From: CAYSIX01 sp964431205 | GTDB taxonomy: Bacteria > Planctomycetota > Phycisphaerae > Phycisphaerales > Phycisphaeraceae | Assembly (NCBI GenBank): GCA_964431205.1 | Contig: CAYSIX010000014.1 | Coordinates: 1 to 30,965, forward strand | Length of the DNA stretch: 30,965 nucleotides | Reading direction: 5' to 3' | In this document: one piece after another, positions 13,055 to 21,458 of the stretch | Layout of the letters: each line of letters begins with the position of its first letter | How positions within the stretch are numbered: position 1 is the stretch's first letter | Translations under genes and position numbers: made by a program | The notes under the pieces: generated by a model | Databases searched by the model: none | What the model was told of the DNA's origin: nothing | Seen by the model: the letters and a program-made list of their open reading frames with translations, nothing else

Positions 13055-15961
13055 ATGGCCTACCCGATGCTGGACGTGCTGCGCTACAAGGTCCTGATGG
13101 TCTGGTCCCGCCTGGTGAGTCAGCGACCGGGATGGGTGCTGTTCGTGGCGTTGGCGGCGGCGATCGCGAGCGTCGCGGTGACGATGGGACAGCTTCGCTT
13201 CCAGTCGAACCGCAACGACCTGATCTCGGACGAGCTGGACTGGAACCGTCGCTTTCTGGAATGGATCGAGCGTTTCCCTGGCACGTCGGACCTGTATGTG
13301 GTGGTGGACACGTACGACCGTTCCGGCCAGCCGAGCGCCTCGGTAGCAGAGCGGGCGCGGGCGCTGGTGGACGAGCTGACGCGCGAGCTGCCGAAGACGG
13401 GCCTGGTGCGTCAGGCGGTTGGGAGTTTCGGGATCGAGGAGGTGCATCCGAAGGCGTTTCGCCTGGAGCCGATGGCGGCGTTCCGTGAGCGTCTGGAGCA
13501 GTTTCGCGAGGCCGAGGCGTTGTTGGCCAGCCAGACGCTGGCCGGGCTGCTGGAGCGTGCGGGGTCGATGGCGGGCGAGGCACGCGGCGCGGCCGCGGGG
13601 GGTGACGAGCGGTCGACGTCTGAATCGCAGGAAGCGGACAGCGGGGGCACGGTCGGCGATCCGGCCGACATGGCGGCGCAGATCGAGATGTTCGGCGTGT
13701 TGATCGGCGCGATCGGCCAGCGGCTGCGGACGCCGGCGGACGAGTTGATTGACCTGTCGGCGCGGATGCTCGCCGCCGAGGGCGTGACGCAGCGCCAGTA
13801 CCTGAGCTCGGACAACGGGCGATTGCTGTTCGTGCGGATCGAGCCGGCCGTGGACGAGGCCGCCCTGAGCCCGATGGAGGCGTCGGTCGACGCGATCCGC
13901 AACGTGCTCGATCGTCTGCGATCCCAGTACCCGCAGGTGGATTTCGGCCTGACGGGCATCGAGGTGATCGAGGCGGACGAGACGCGGGCGGCGACGCGGG
14001 ACTCGATGATCACCTCGATCGCCGCCGCGACGCTCATCGCGATCCTGCTGGTGACAGCGTTTCACAGCGTGCGGCTGCCGCTGTTGATGCTCACGTCGCT
14101 CGGAGTAGGAATCGCGTGGTCGTTCGGGTTTCTGACGTTGACGATCGGGCACCTTCAGGTGATCAGCGTGGTGTTCACGGTGATCCTGCTGGGGCTCGGC
14201 GTCGCGTTCGGGATCCACCTTTCCAGCCGATTCGAGCGCGTGCGGCATCGTTACCCGGACGACCGGGAGGGCTTTGCGCAGGCACTGCGGGACACGTTCG
14301 CGGCGGTGGGGCCGGGGGTGGTGACCGGCGGGCTGACGACGGCGGCGGCGTTCTGCACGACGATGCTGACCGACTTTCGCGGGGTCGCGGAGATGGGGGC
14401 GATCGCGGCGGCGGGGATCGTCCTGTGCCTGATCGCGATGTTTACCGTGCTGCCGGCGTTGCTGGCGCTGTTCAAGCCGCATCACCGTCACGTGACCCGG
14501 ATGGAGGGGCGGGCGGTCCACCTGTTCGAGGAGCGGTGGGTCATGCCATTCGTGAACCACCCGCGTGCGACGCTGGTGGTGGCGGGGCTGGTGTTCGCGG
14601 GGTCGCTGCTGGCGGTCTCGCAGATGCGTTACGACTATAACCTGCTGGCCTTGCTGCCTCGCGGGGTGGACAGCGTCGAGTGGCAGCAGCGGATCGTCGA
14701 GGAGGGGGAGATGTCGGTGTATCACGGCGTGAGCATCGTGCAGAGCCTGGCGGAGGGGCGGCGGCGGGCGGAGACGTTCCGGGCGCTGCCGACGGTGGAG
14801 GCGGTCGAAGGGATCGGTCGGCTGTTCCCGCCGAATGAGGCCGAACGGATCGCGATGATCGAGCGCACGCGCACGGAACTGGAGCCGGTGCTGAACGAAG
14901 CGCTGGCGCCGGACGACGCCGACGCGGCGGCGTTGGCGGATGGTGCCGCGGGGGCCGGCCCGTCGGGCCAGGAACTGCTCAACCGTCTCGCCTCACTGGG
15001 GTTCGTGCTCAACGCCGCCGCGCCGATCGCTCCGGCCGAACTGCGTCCGAGCCTGACCGCCCTGTCGCAGTCCATCCGCGAGGTCCAAGCCGCCGCGGCC
15101 TCGCTCGACCCCGACACGCGCGCGCGACGCCTCGACGCCCTCCAACGCGACTACACCGCCTGGCGACTCGAGACCGCCCGATTCATCGACCGCGCCCTCG
15201 ACCCCTCGCCCATCACGCCCGACGACCTGCCCCGACGCGTCCTGGCCCCCTATATCTCGCGCGACAGCGAGTCCGCCCGCTACGCGCTGGAGGTCCATCC
15301 CCGCCTGCCCGAGGGCGTCCGCGATCCCCTGCATCCGACGTTTCTCAGTCGGTTCATTGAAGACCTGCGCTCGGTCGACCCGAACATCACCGGCGTCATC
15401 GCCCAGATCTACTACTCCGGCACGCTGATCTGGCGGTCCTACCTCACCGCCGGCGTCTACGCCCTCGTCGTCGTGCTCATCGTGGTGTGGCTCGACTTCC
15501 GCAGCCTCCACGACGCCGCATTGACCCTCGTGCCCGTCGCCATCGGCTTCGCCGCCACCTTCGGCATCATGTTCCTGCTCGGTCAGCGGATCAACCCGGC
15601 AAACATCATCGTCCTGCCGCTGATGTTCGGCATCGGCGTCGACGCCGGCGTGCACCTGATCCACCGCGTTCGGCAGAACCCCTCGACACGCCCGCTCGGC
15701 CTCGCCGAGGGCACCGGCAAGGGCATCACCCTCACCAGCTTCACCACCATGATCGGCTTCGGGGCCCTGATCTTCGCCTCCCACCGCGGCGTCGCCAGCC
15801 TCGGCTTCGTCCTGACCGTCGGCATCGGCATGACCCTGCTCGCCTGCCTGACCGTCATGCCCGCCTGGCTCGAGCTCCGCGCCCGCCGCGCGACGGACGG
15901 CTCCGGCGGCCCGTCCGGACCGAGGCGTCTTCCCCGTCATGACCCGGCCTCCAGGGGTTGA
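13055..15961 (+). CDS. RND/MMPL-superfamily exporter (HpnN-like)
   Basis: A 968-residue membrane protein with internal duplication. Each half has one N-terminal helix, a large periplasmic loop and a five-helix bundle. The first half has WVLFVALAAAIASVAVTM, then TLIAILLVTAFHSVRLPLL and ILLGLGVAFGIHLSSRFERVR (~380); the second has ATLVVAGLVFAGSLLAV, then ALVVVLIVVWLDFRSL and PLMFGIGVDAGVHLIHRVR (~862). This is COG1033/MMPL architecture, and HpnN-type hopanoid exporters are the nearest relatives I recall, but no hopanoid gene lies nearby. The intramembrane Asp expected in the first bundle is Ala; the second is kept. ATG 13055 is the likely start, with ATG 13067 as an alternative. Confidence 0.88.
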   Translation: MAYPMLDVLRYKVLMVWSRLVSQRPGWVLFVALAAAIASVAVTMGQLRFQSNRNDLISDELDWNRRFLEWIERFPGTSDLYVVVDTYDRSGQPSASVAERARALVDELTRELPKTGLVRQAVGSFGIEEVHPKAFRLEPMAAFRERLEQFREAEALLASQTLAGLLERAGSMAGEARGAAAGGDERSTSESQEADSGGTVGDPADMAAQIEMFGVLIGAIGQRLRTPADELIDLSARMLAAEGVTQRQYLSSDNGRLLFVRIEPAVDEAALSPMEASVDAIRNVLDRLRSQYPQVDFGLTGIEVIEADETRAATRDSMITSIAAATLIAILLVTAFHSVRLPLLMLTSLGVGIAWSFGFLTLTIGHLQVISVVFTVILLGLGVAFGIHLSSRFERVRHRYPDDREGFAQALRDTFAAVGPGVVTGGLTTAAAFCTTMLTDFRGVAEMGAIAAAGIVLCLIAMFTVLPALLALFKPHHRHVTRMEGRAVHLFEERWVMPFVNHPRATLVVAGLVFAGSLLAVSQMRYDYNLLALLPRGVDSVEWQQRIVEEGEMSVYHGVSIVQSLAEGRRRAETFRALPTVEAVEGIGRLFPPNEAERIAMIERTRTELEPVLNEALAPDDADAAALADGAAGAGPSGQELLNRLASLGFVLNAAAPIAPAELRPSLTALSQSIREVQAAAASLDPDTRARRLDALQRDYTAWRLETARFIDRALDPSPITPDDLPRRVLAPYISRDSESARYALEVHPRLPEGVRDPLHPTFLSRFIEDLRSVDPNITGVIAQIYYSGTLIWRSYLTAGVYALVVVLIVVWLDFRSLHDAALTLVPVAIGFAATFGIMFLLGQRINPANIIVLPLMFGIGVDAGVHLIHRVRQNPSTRPLGLAEGTGKGITLTSFTTMIGFGALIFASHRGVASLGFVLTVGIGMTLLACLTVMPAWLELRARRATDGSGGPSGPRRLPRHDPASRG

Positions 15962-16079
15962 CGCGACGGCACGATGCGCCTTGAGATGACGCCGAAAGGT
16001 GTCAGCGCGGCGCGATACGCTTTGGGAGGACGCCCAGGGATGACGCGACAGCGTCTTCCCCGGCTCAGAGCGTGCCAAC

Positions 16080-16541
16080 TCACCCGCCTCGACGCTCGGC
16101 AAAGAACCGTTGCAGCACCGCCGCACACGGCTCGGCCAGCACCCCGTCGCGAACCTCCAGTCGATGGTTGAACCGCCCGTCCCGGCACAGGTCGTACAGC
16201 GTCCCCGCGCAACCCATCTTCGGGTCCGCCGCCCCGTACACCAGCAGCCCCACGCGCGCGTTGACCAGCGCGCCGGCGCACATCGGGCACGGCTCCAGCG
16301 TCACCGCCAGGCCGCAGCCGTCCAGCCGCCACGTGCCCCGCGCCCGCGCCGCCGCACGCAACGCCAGCACTTCCGCGTGCGCCGTTGGATCATGATCGGT
16401 CTCGCGCCGGTTGTGTGCCGCCGCCAGCACCCGCTCGCCCTCGAACACGACCGCGCCCACGGGCACCTCGTTCATGGCCGCGGCGCGCTCGGCCTCGGCC
16501 AGCGCCAGACGCATCATGTCGATGTCACGGTCGGCCGACAC
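16080..16541 (-). CDS. tadA: tRNA-specific adenosine deaminase
   Basis: TadA deaminates A34 to inosine in the anticodon of tRNA-Arg(ACG). The 153-residue protein has MMRLALAEAERAAAMNEVPVGAVV, the catalytic TAHAEVLAL (zinc His, proton-shuttle Glu), EPCPMCAGAL (zinc cysteines) and NARVGLLVYGAADPKMGCAGT. The pattern is TadA rather than a cytosine or guanine deaminase, though these are close. GTG 16541 is preferred to the internal ATG pair because TACACT on the minus strand lies exactly six bases before it. It is divergent from the glycerate kinase gene, and is convergent with the RND exporter gene. Confidence 0.92.
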   Translation of the reverse strand: MSADRDIDMMRLALAEAERAAAMNEVPVGAVVFEGERVLAAAHNRRETDHDPTAHAEVLALRAAARARGTWRLDGCGLAVTLEPCPMCAGALVNARVGLLVYGAADPKMGCAGTLYDLCRDGRFNHRLEVRDGVLAEPCAAVLQRFFAERRGG

Positions 16542-16547
16542 CCCGGC

Positions 16548-16553
16548 AGTGTA
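16548..16553 (-). promoter_or_regulatory. -10 box of tadA (leaderless type)
   Basis: Minus-strand TACACT, spacer gccggg, then GTG 16541; this decides the start codon. Confidence 0.6.
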
Positions 16554-16613
16554 CCGGCGGCGGGACCACGCCCACGCGGCCTGAACGCTCCCCGGCCGCG
16601 GCGCCGCCTCGGG

Positions 16614-16619
16614 TACACT
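16614..16619 (+). promoter_or_regulatory. -10 box of the glycerate kinase gene (leaderless type)
   Basis: TACACT, spacer cccgac, then ATG 16626. The divergent tadA uses the same hexamer 60 bp away. Confidence 0.6.
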
Positions 16620-16625
16620 CCCGAC

Positions 16626-17801
16626 ATGCGGATCATCTGTGCACCGGACAGCTTCAAGGAGTCGCTGACGGCGGCGGAAGTGGCCGAGGCGATGGGGCGC
16701 GGCGTCTCGGCGGCGTGGCCCGATGCCCAGGTCGACCGCTGTCCGATCGCCGACGGTGGAGAGGGCACCGCGGTGGCGCTGGTCACGGCGACGGGCGGCT
16801 CGATCCACTGCTCGCGCGTGCTTGGACCGTTGGCGGAACCCATTGATGCCGAATGGGGTCTGCTCGGCCCGCGGCCGGACACGCCGCCGACGGCCGTGAT
16901 CGAGATGGCCGCCGCATCGGGTCTAGCTCTGGTCCCGCCCGATCGACGCGATCCGACGCGCACCACGACCTACGGCGTGGGGCAGCTCATCCGCGCCGCG
17001 CTCGACGCCGGCGCGCAGCGCATCATCCTCGGCATCGGCGGCAGCGCCACCAACGACGGCGGCTGCGGCGCCGCTCAGTCGCTCGGCGTCTCGTTTTTCG
17101 ACGCCTTCGATCAGCCGATCACGACGCCCTTGACCGGCGGGATGCTCGAACAGCTCGGTCGCATCGACCTGAGCACGCTCGATGCGCGCCTCGCGTCGGT
17201 TGAGCTGGAGGTGGCCTGCGACGTGACCAACCCGTTGACCGGGCCGAACGGGGCGGCGGCGGTGTATGGGCCGCAAAAGGGCGCGACCGCAGAACAGGTC
17301 GAGCAGCTCGACCGCGGGCTGGCGCACCTGGCGCGGCTGCTGCAAGGATGCGTGGGCGCCAGCGTGGCGGATCGGCCGGGTGCCGGTGCGGCCGGCGGGT
17401 TCGGCGCCGGCGCGGTGGCGATGCTCGGCGGCACGCTGCGGCGCGGGATCGAGCTGGTGTTGGAGGCGACGGGTTTCGCCCATCGCCTGGGCGCGGCCGA
17501 GCTGTGCCTGACCGGTGAGGGTCGGCTGGACGGGCAGACGAGCAGCGGCAAGGCGGTGGTCGGCGTCGCGCGGGCGGCCCGGGAGGCGGGCGTACCGTGT
17601 CTGGCGTTCGTCGGAGCGGTGGACGCCGGCGTGGACCGCACGCTCGGCGGTCTTCTTGAGGATGCGGTCGTGATCGGCGAGGGCGTGCCGGTCGAGCGAT
17701 CGATGCGTGAGGCGGCGGCGCTTCTGGAGCGCCGCGTCGCCGAGGTGCTCGCGCGACGGCGGGCCGGCTCGGTGGCTAGACTCATGCGTGGGAACGAGTG
17801 A
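16626..17801 (+). CDS. Glycerate kinase
   Basis: A 391-residue member of the GarK/GlxK-type glycerate kinase family, which phosphorylates D-glycerate (normally to 2-phosphoglycerate) with ATP. Motifs: CAPDSFKESLTAAEVAEAM at the start, CPIADGGEGTAVAL (~40), ILGIGGSATNDGGCGAAQSLG (~135-155), ACDVTNPLTGPNGAA, GAAGGFGAGAVAMLGG and LTGEGRLDGQTSSGKAVVGVA (~295-315). Length is normal to slightly long. The start is set by the TACACT box. The stop overlaps the start of the following solute-binding protein gene (GTGATG junction), so the two are likely cotranscribed, though a metabolic link is not evident. Confidence 0.93.
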   Translation: MRIICAPDSFKESLTAAEVAEAMGRGVSAAWPDAQVDRCPIADGGEGTAVALVTATGGSIHCSRVLGPLAEPIDAEWGLLGPRPDTPPTAVIEMAAASGLALVPPDRRDPTRTTTYGVGQLIRAALDAGAQRIILGIGGSATNDGGCGAAQSLGVSFFDAFDQPITTPLTGGMLEQLGRIDLSTLDARLASVELEVACDVTNPLTGPNGAAAVYGPQKGATAEQVEQLDRGLAHLARLLQGCVGASVADRPGAGAAGGFGAGAVAMLGGTLRRGIELVLEATGFAHRLGAAELCLTGEGRLDGQTSSGKAVVGVARAAREAGVPCLAFVGAVDAGVDRTLGGLLEDAVVIGEGVPVERSMREAAALLERRVAEVLARRRAGSVARLMRGNE

Positions 17802-19351
17802 TGTGGAACGCGCTGCGTGAGCAATGGTCGATGGTGGTGATCGTCGCGGTGCTGGCGGCGATCGTGGGGCTGCCGTTCGCGCTGCGGCCGGGGGTGGAGG
17901 CCGGGCTGATCACCGGCGGGCCCAATGCGCCGCGGCTGATCATCTACACGCCGCACAACGAGCAGATCCGCTACGAGTTCGCCGTCGCGTTCAACACGTG
18001 GCGGCAGGCCCAAGGGCTGGAGCCGGTCGTGTTCGACTGGCGTGCGTCGGGCGGGACCAGCGACCTGCGGCGGCAGGTGCTCGATCAGTTCGCGGACGCG
18101 GCGTCGGACGGGCGGGAGGACGAGGGCATCGGCGTGGATCTGTTTTTCGGCGGGGGCGAGTACGACCACAACAAGCTGGCCGAGGGCATCAACGTGGAAC
18201 GGGATGGGCGGACCGAGACGATCGCGGTCACGGTCCCGCCGCGGATCCCCGATGAGCTGTTGGCGGCGGCGTTTCCCGAGCCGCGCCTCGGCGGCGAGCT
18301 TCTGGTTCACCCCGAGAGGCGATGGGTCGGCGTCGTACTCTCGAGCTTCGGGATCGTGTACAACCGGGACGTGCTGGCGACGCTGGGCGTGGACGAGCCG
18401 ACGACGTGGCGGGATCTGGCCGACCCGCGCTACCGCGGGTGGATTGCGCTGTCGGACCCGGGGCACTCGGGCTCGATCGCGGCGACGTACCACCTGATCC
18501 TGCGTCGCCAGGGATGGAACGAAGGCTGGGCGACGCTCCGGCGCGCGTTCGCCAACGCGCGGTACTTCACGGCCAGCTCGAGCAAGGTGCCGGTGGACGT
18601 CTCGGCCGGCGAAGCCGCGGCGGGCATGTGCATCGACTTCTACGGGCGGTTCCAGGCCGGCGCGATCGGCGGCGACCGCGTCGGGTACGTCGATCCGCCG
18701 GGCATGACCGCCATCACCGCCGACCCGATCAGCCTGCTCCGCGGCGCCCCGCACCGCGAGTTGGCCAACCAGTTCATCGTCTGGCTGCTCACGCCCGAGG
18801 CCCAGGCGCTGTGGCAGCTTCGCCGCGACGCGTCCGGCGGGCCGCGCCTCTTCGAGCTGCGCCGCCAGCCCATCCGACGCGACCTTTACACCCCCGAGCA
18901 ACGCGCGCGCTGGAGCGACCCCGATATCGATCCCTTCGAGGAAGCTCGGCCGTTTCCGCCCGCGATGCCGCAGTTCTTCGGCCTGGTCGCGCCGATCAGC
19001 CACGCCATCGCCATCGACATCCACGAAGACCTGCGCGGCGCCTGGCGGGCGATCCAGGCGTCCCCCTCAGGATCGGAGGAGCGTCGGCGGATGCTCGAGC
19101 TTTTCGATCAGATGCCGCCGGAGCTGACATTGACCTGGCCGGACGAGCGCCTGGCCGCGAGCTGGCCCCGCATTCTCGAGGATCAGCTTCACCCCCGCCA
19201 CGATGAGGTCGCCGCCGTGCTGGATGAGTTCTTCGGCCGTCTCTCACAGCGCTGGGCGGGCGACGGCGACCGGGCGCTTCGCGATCGCAGCGAGTGGACG
19301 GCGTTCTTCCGTGAGCGTTACCGGCGGATCATCGCCATGGGCGGGCGATGA
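17801..19351 (+). CDS. Extracellular solute-binding protein of ABC-transporter type, membrane-anchored
   Basis: A 516-residue periplasmic binding protein resembling the Fe(III)/AfuA-FbpA group (COG1840). It has one N-terminal helix (MVVIVAVLAAIVGLPFAL) without a lipobox, then LIIYTPHNEQIRYEFAVAFNTW, FDWRASGGTSDLRRQVLDQF, DLFFGGGEYDHNKL, SSFGIVYNRDVL with PTTWRDLADPRYRGWIALSDP, and YVDPPGMTAITADPISLLRGAPHRELANQFI. The C-terminal ~120 residues extend beyond a typical ~340-residue protein. No permease or ATPase gene is adjacent, so its transporter must be elsewhere or it acts alone. ATG 17801 overlaps the glycerate kinase stop; GTG 17798 is an alternative. A TAGACT at 17777-17782 may be an internal promoter. 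Confidence 0.85.
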   Translation: MWNALREQWSMVVIVAVLAAIVGLPFALRPGVEAGLITGGPNAPRLIIYTPHNEQIRYEFAVAFNTWRQAQGLEPVVFDWRASGGTSDLRRQVLDQFADAASDGREDEGIGVDLFFGGGEYDHNKLAEGINVERDGRTETIAVTVPPRIPDELLAAAFPEPRLGGELLVHPERRWVGVVLSSFGIVYNRDVLATLGVDEPTTWRDLADPRYRGWIALSDPGHSGSIAATYHLILRRQGWNEGWATLRRAFANARYFTASSSKVPVDVSAGEAAAGMCIDFYGRFQAGAIGGDRVGYVDPPGMTAITADPISLLRGAPHRELANQFIVWLLTPEAQALWQLRRDASGGPRLFELRRQPIRRDLYTPEQRARWSDPDIDPFEEARPFPPAMPQFFGLVAPISHAIAIDIHEDLRGAWRAIQASPSGSEERRRMLELFDQMPPELTLTWPDERLAASWPRILEDQLHPRHDEVAAVLDEFFGRLSQRWAGDGDRALRDRSEWTAFFRERYRRIIAMGGR

Positions 19352-19388
19352 GCTTTGAGCGCCGCGGCCGCGTTTCAACACGACCTCG

Positions 19389-20147
19389 TCACCGGCTCGC
19401 GGTGGGCACGTCGGCATGCTCGGCGTGCGACGGCTCGGCCGTGGCCTCACGCCGCGACGCGGGGCGGCTCACGCCGGCGGTCGGCGTGTCCTCCGGCGCG
19501 GTGACGCGCACCAGCACCGTCAGCCCCGCCTTGACTTTCTCGCCCCGTCGCACGAGCACCTGCGGTTTCATTCGTCGCGGCACGTACAGCTCGGTGGTCG
19601 AGCCGAGCTTGATGATCCCGATCCGCTGGCCGCGCTGCACGGTCTGGCCCTCGCGTGCCGAGCAGTGGATCGTGCGTGCCAGCAGGCCCGCGACCTGCCG
19701 CACCGCCGCCAGCGGATACCGCCGGATCGGGTGGACCAGCACGATGAGGTTGGCCTCGTTCTGCTCGGCGGAGTCGGGGTTCAGCGCGTTGAGGTAGCGG
19801 CCGGGCCGATGCTCGATCCGGGTGACCTCGCCGTGGCAGGGGCTGCGGTTGACGTGCACGTCGAAGACGCTGAGGAAGATGCGGACGCAGGTGGCCGCGT
19901 CGTCGAACGGCTCGAAGTGCTCGAGCTCGTGGATGGAGCTGACGCGGCCGTCGGCCGGCGCGACCATCACGCCGCGCTGCGTCGGGCAGCGGCGATTGGG
20001 ATCACGAAAGAACGCCAGCAGCGCGACCGTGGCGATGCAGACCAGCGCCAGAACCCACCACCAGCCCAGCAGACCGGCGGCGAACGCCAGCAGCGTCCCG
20101 ATCGCCAGGAGGGTCAACCATTCAGGTCGTGCGTCGCGACTGAGCAT
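19389..20147 (-). CDS. psd: Phosphatidylserine decarboxylase family protein
   Basis: Psd converts phosphatidylserine to phosphatidylethanolamine at the membrane, using a pyruvoyl group formed by self-cleavage. About 252 residues: two helices (LTLLAIGTLLAFAAGLLGWWWVLALVCIATVALLAF), FFRDPNRRCP, VMVAPADGRVSSI, FLSVFDVHVNRSPCHGEV, and the cleavage motif KLGSTTELYVP (LGST, Ser becoming pyruvoyl). This is the short Psd form. The C-terminal about 35 residues are Ala/Thr/Glu-rich and probably disordered. ATG 20147 is preferred; GTG 20207 adds an Arg/Pro-rich, non-conserved stretch. No phosphatidylserine synthase gene is adjacent. It converges with the solute-binding protein gene and lies downstream of the HTH-membrane gene. 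Confidence 0.9.
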   Translation of the reverse strand: MLSRDARPEWLTLLAIGTLLAFAAGLLGWWWVLALVCIATVALLAFFRDPNRRCPTQRGVMVAPADGRVSSIHELEHFEPFDDAATCVRIFLSVFDVHVNRSPCHGEVTRIEHRPGRYLNALNPDSAEQNEANLIVLVHPIRRYPLAAVRQVAGLLARTIHCSAREGQTVQRGQRIGIIKLGSTTELYVPRRMKPQVLVRRGEKVKAGLTVLVRVTAPEDTPTAGVSRPASRREATAEPSHAEHADVPTASR

Positions 20148-20265
20148 GGGGCGTTCGTCCGAGCGTCGGGGCTCGGGCGGGGCGGGACCGTGCCGAAGGC
20201 GGGCCACGACACGACAGTGGGATCCGGGTGAACGCGGCGTGCCGCGAGGTTCCGGCGTCCGGGAG

Positions 20266-21246
20266 TCAGCGCGACGCCGCCTTGCCGACCACCGCGCCGA
20301 CGATGCCGAACACGAAGCAGACCGCCAGCAGCCCGACGGTCCAGATCAACAGGCTGGTCATGGACTCGGTGGCCCAGGTGGTCACGGCGCTGCGGCCGCC
20401 GGCGAGGGTGGTGACGGTGACCAGCAGCAGGATGACGAGCGTGATCATCGCGCCGAGCATAAGGCCAGCGCCGAAGCCACCCATGGTCGGATCGTCCTGG
20501 TCGAATTCGATCGGAGTGCCCACGGCGGGGGCGGCGGGCTCGGTGACGGGCTCGGCGGCGACCTCTTCGATGGCCGGGGCGGCGGCGCTACCGGTCTCGC
20601 CGGCACCGGTTTCCATGCCGATCTCGCTCTCGAACACCCCGGAGGACCCGACGCCGGTGCCGAGCTTGGACTCGTCGGCCCCGGAGTCACCACCCGGGTA
20701 GATCTCGTCGAGCAACTCGGCGCCGAGGCTGGTGTCGTCGCTCTCGTGGGTGAGATCGAGCAGGCCCGAGCCGGACCCGACGCTCTCGAGCGCGAGCTCT
20801 TCCTCGTCGCCGACGTTCTGGGTGACCTGGGTCTGGGCCATGGGGTCGGCGGTGTCGATTTCGCCGGAGTCGAAGACGCTGACGCCGGTGTCGGTGCCAC
20901 TCTTGTCGGAAGCGGCGGGTTGCGATCCGCTGGCGGCCGGGCCGCCGGCGCCGGGGCTGGAATCGGCGAGGTTGACCGCGTCGCTCTCGCCGGTTTCCGC
21001 CAGCTCAAGCGGGCCCGATTCCCCGGGCGCGCCGCCGCCGGTTGCGCTGGCGCCGGCTGCGCTTCCGCCCGCGGCGCTGCCGCCGCTGCTCTCGGCCAGC
21101 GCGTCCACCTGGTCGCGCTTGAACATCAGCTTGTCACGGTCACGGAATTGCTGGAGCTGACCCTCGGCCGCCATCTGGCGCACGTCGTCGGTGCTCTTGC
21201 CCAGCTTTTCGGCGACTTCTTCCAGTGTGTAGAACATCTTGGCCAT
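20266..21246 (-). CDS. Helix-turn-helix protein with acidic linker and two C-terminal membrane helices
   Basis: 326 residues in three parts. Residues ~1-52 are an excisionase/MerR-like winged helix (MFYTLEEVAEKLGKSTDDVRQMAAEGQLQQFRDRDKLMFKRDQVDAL). Residues ~53-245 are a disordered Gly/Ala/Ser/Glu/Asp-rich linker with a more ordered GLLDLTHESDDTSLGAELLDEIYPG around 160-185. The end carries two hydrophobic helices (GAGLMLGAMITLVILLLVTVTTLAG and LLIWTVGLLAVCFVFGIVGAVVG). This suggests a DNA- or partner-binding domain tethered to the inner membrane. The function is unknown; similar proteins occur in planctomycetes as I recall. The start ATG has GAGGA eight bases upstream. The gene is followed on the same strand by psd. 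Confidence 0.78.
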   Translation of the reverse strand: MAKMFYTLEEVAEKLGKSTDDVRQMAAEGQLQQFRDRDKLMFKRDQVDALAESSGGSAAGGSAAGASATGGGAPGESGPLELAETGESDAVNLADSSPGAGGPAASGSQPAASDKSGTDTGVSVFDSGEIDTADPMAQTQVTQNVGDEEELALESVGSGSGLLDLTHESDDTSLGAELLDEIYPGGDSGADESKLGTGVGSSGVFESEIGMETGAGETGSAAAPAIEEVAAEPVTEPAAPAVGTPIEFDQDDPTMGGFGAGLMLGAMITLVILLLVTVTTLAGGRSAVTTWATESMTSLLIWTVGLLAVCFVFGIVGAVVGKAASR

Positions 21247-21458
21247 GAGTAAGTTCCTCGTGGGGCCTTGGGATCAGCGGCCGGCAACCTCGCGAACCGT
21301 CGGCCCGGCGCCGGGTCACAGGCCGCCTGCCACGCGGCTTCCGTTCCCTCCTTGTAAGGATATGGCGTACCATCCCGCCCGACAAGGTGGCCGCCAGACA
21401 CCATCCTTGCACCCGCCCGGATCATCCCTCGCCACGCCGCACGCCCTCGGAGCCTCGC

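Noticed and set aside
11636..14725. Very long open frame on the minus strand (about 1,030 codons) opposite recG and the RND exporter
   Set aside because: Its product is Arg/His/Gln-rich without any motif, and the plus strand holds two clear full-length genes; it is a high-GC shadow.
15925..16062. GCGTCTTCCCCG and CAGGG-TGACGCGAC shared between the RND 3' end and the gap before tadA
   Set aside because: Two short matches in swapped order, one inside coding sequence; too little to claim a repeat element.
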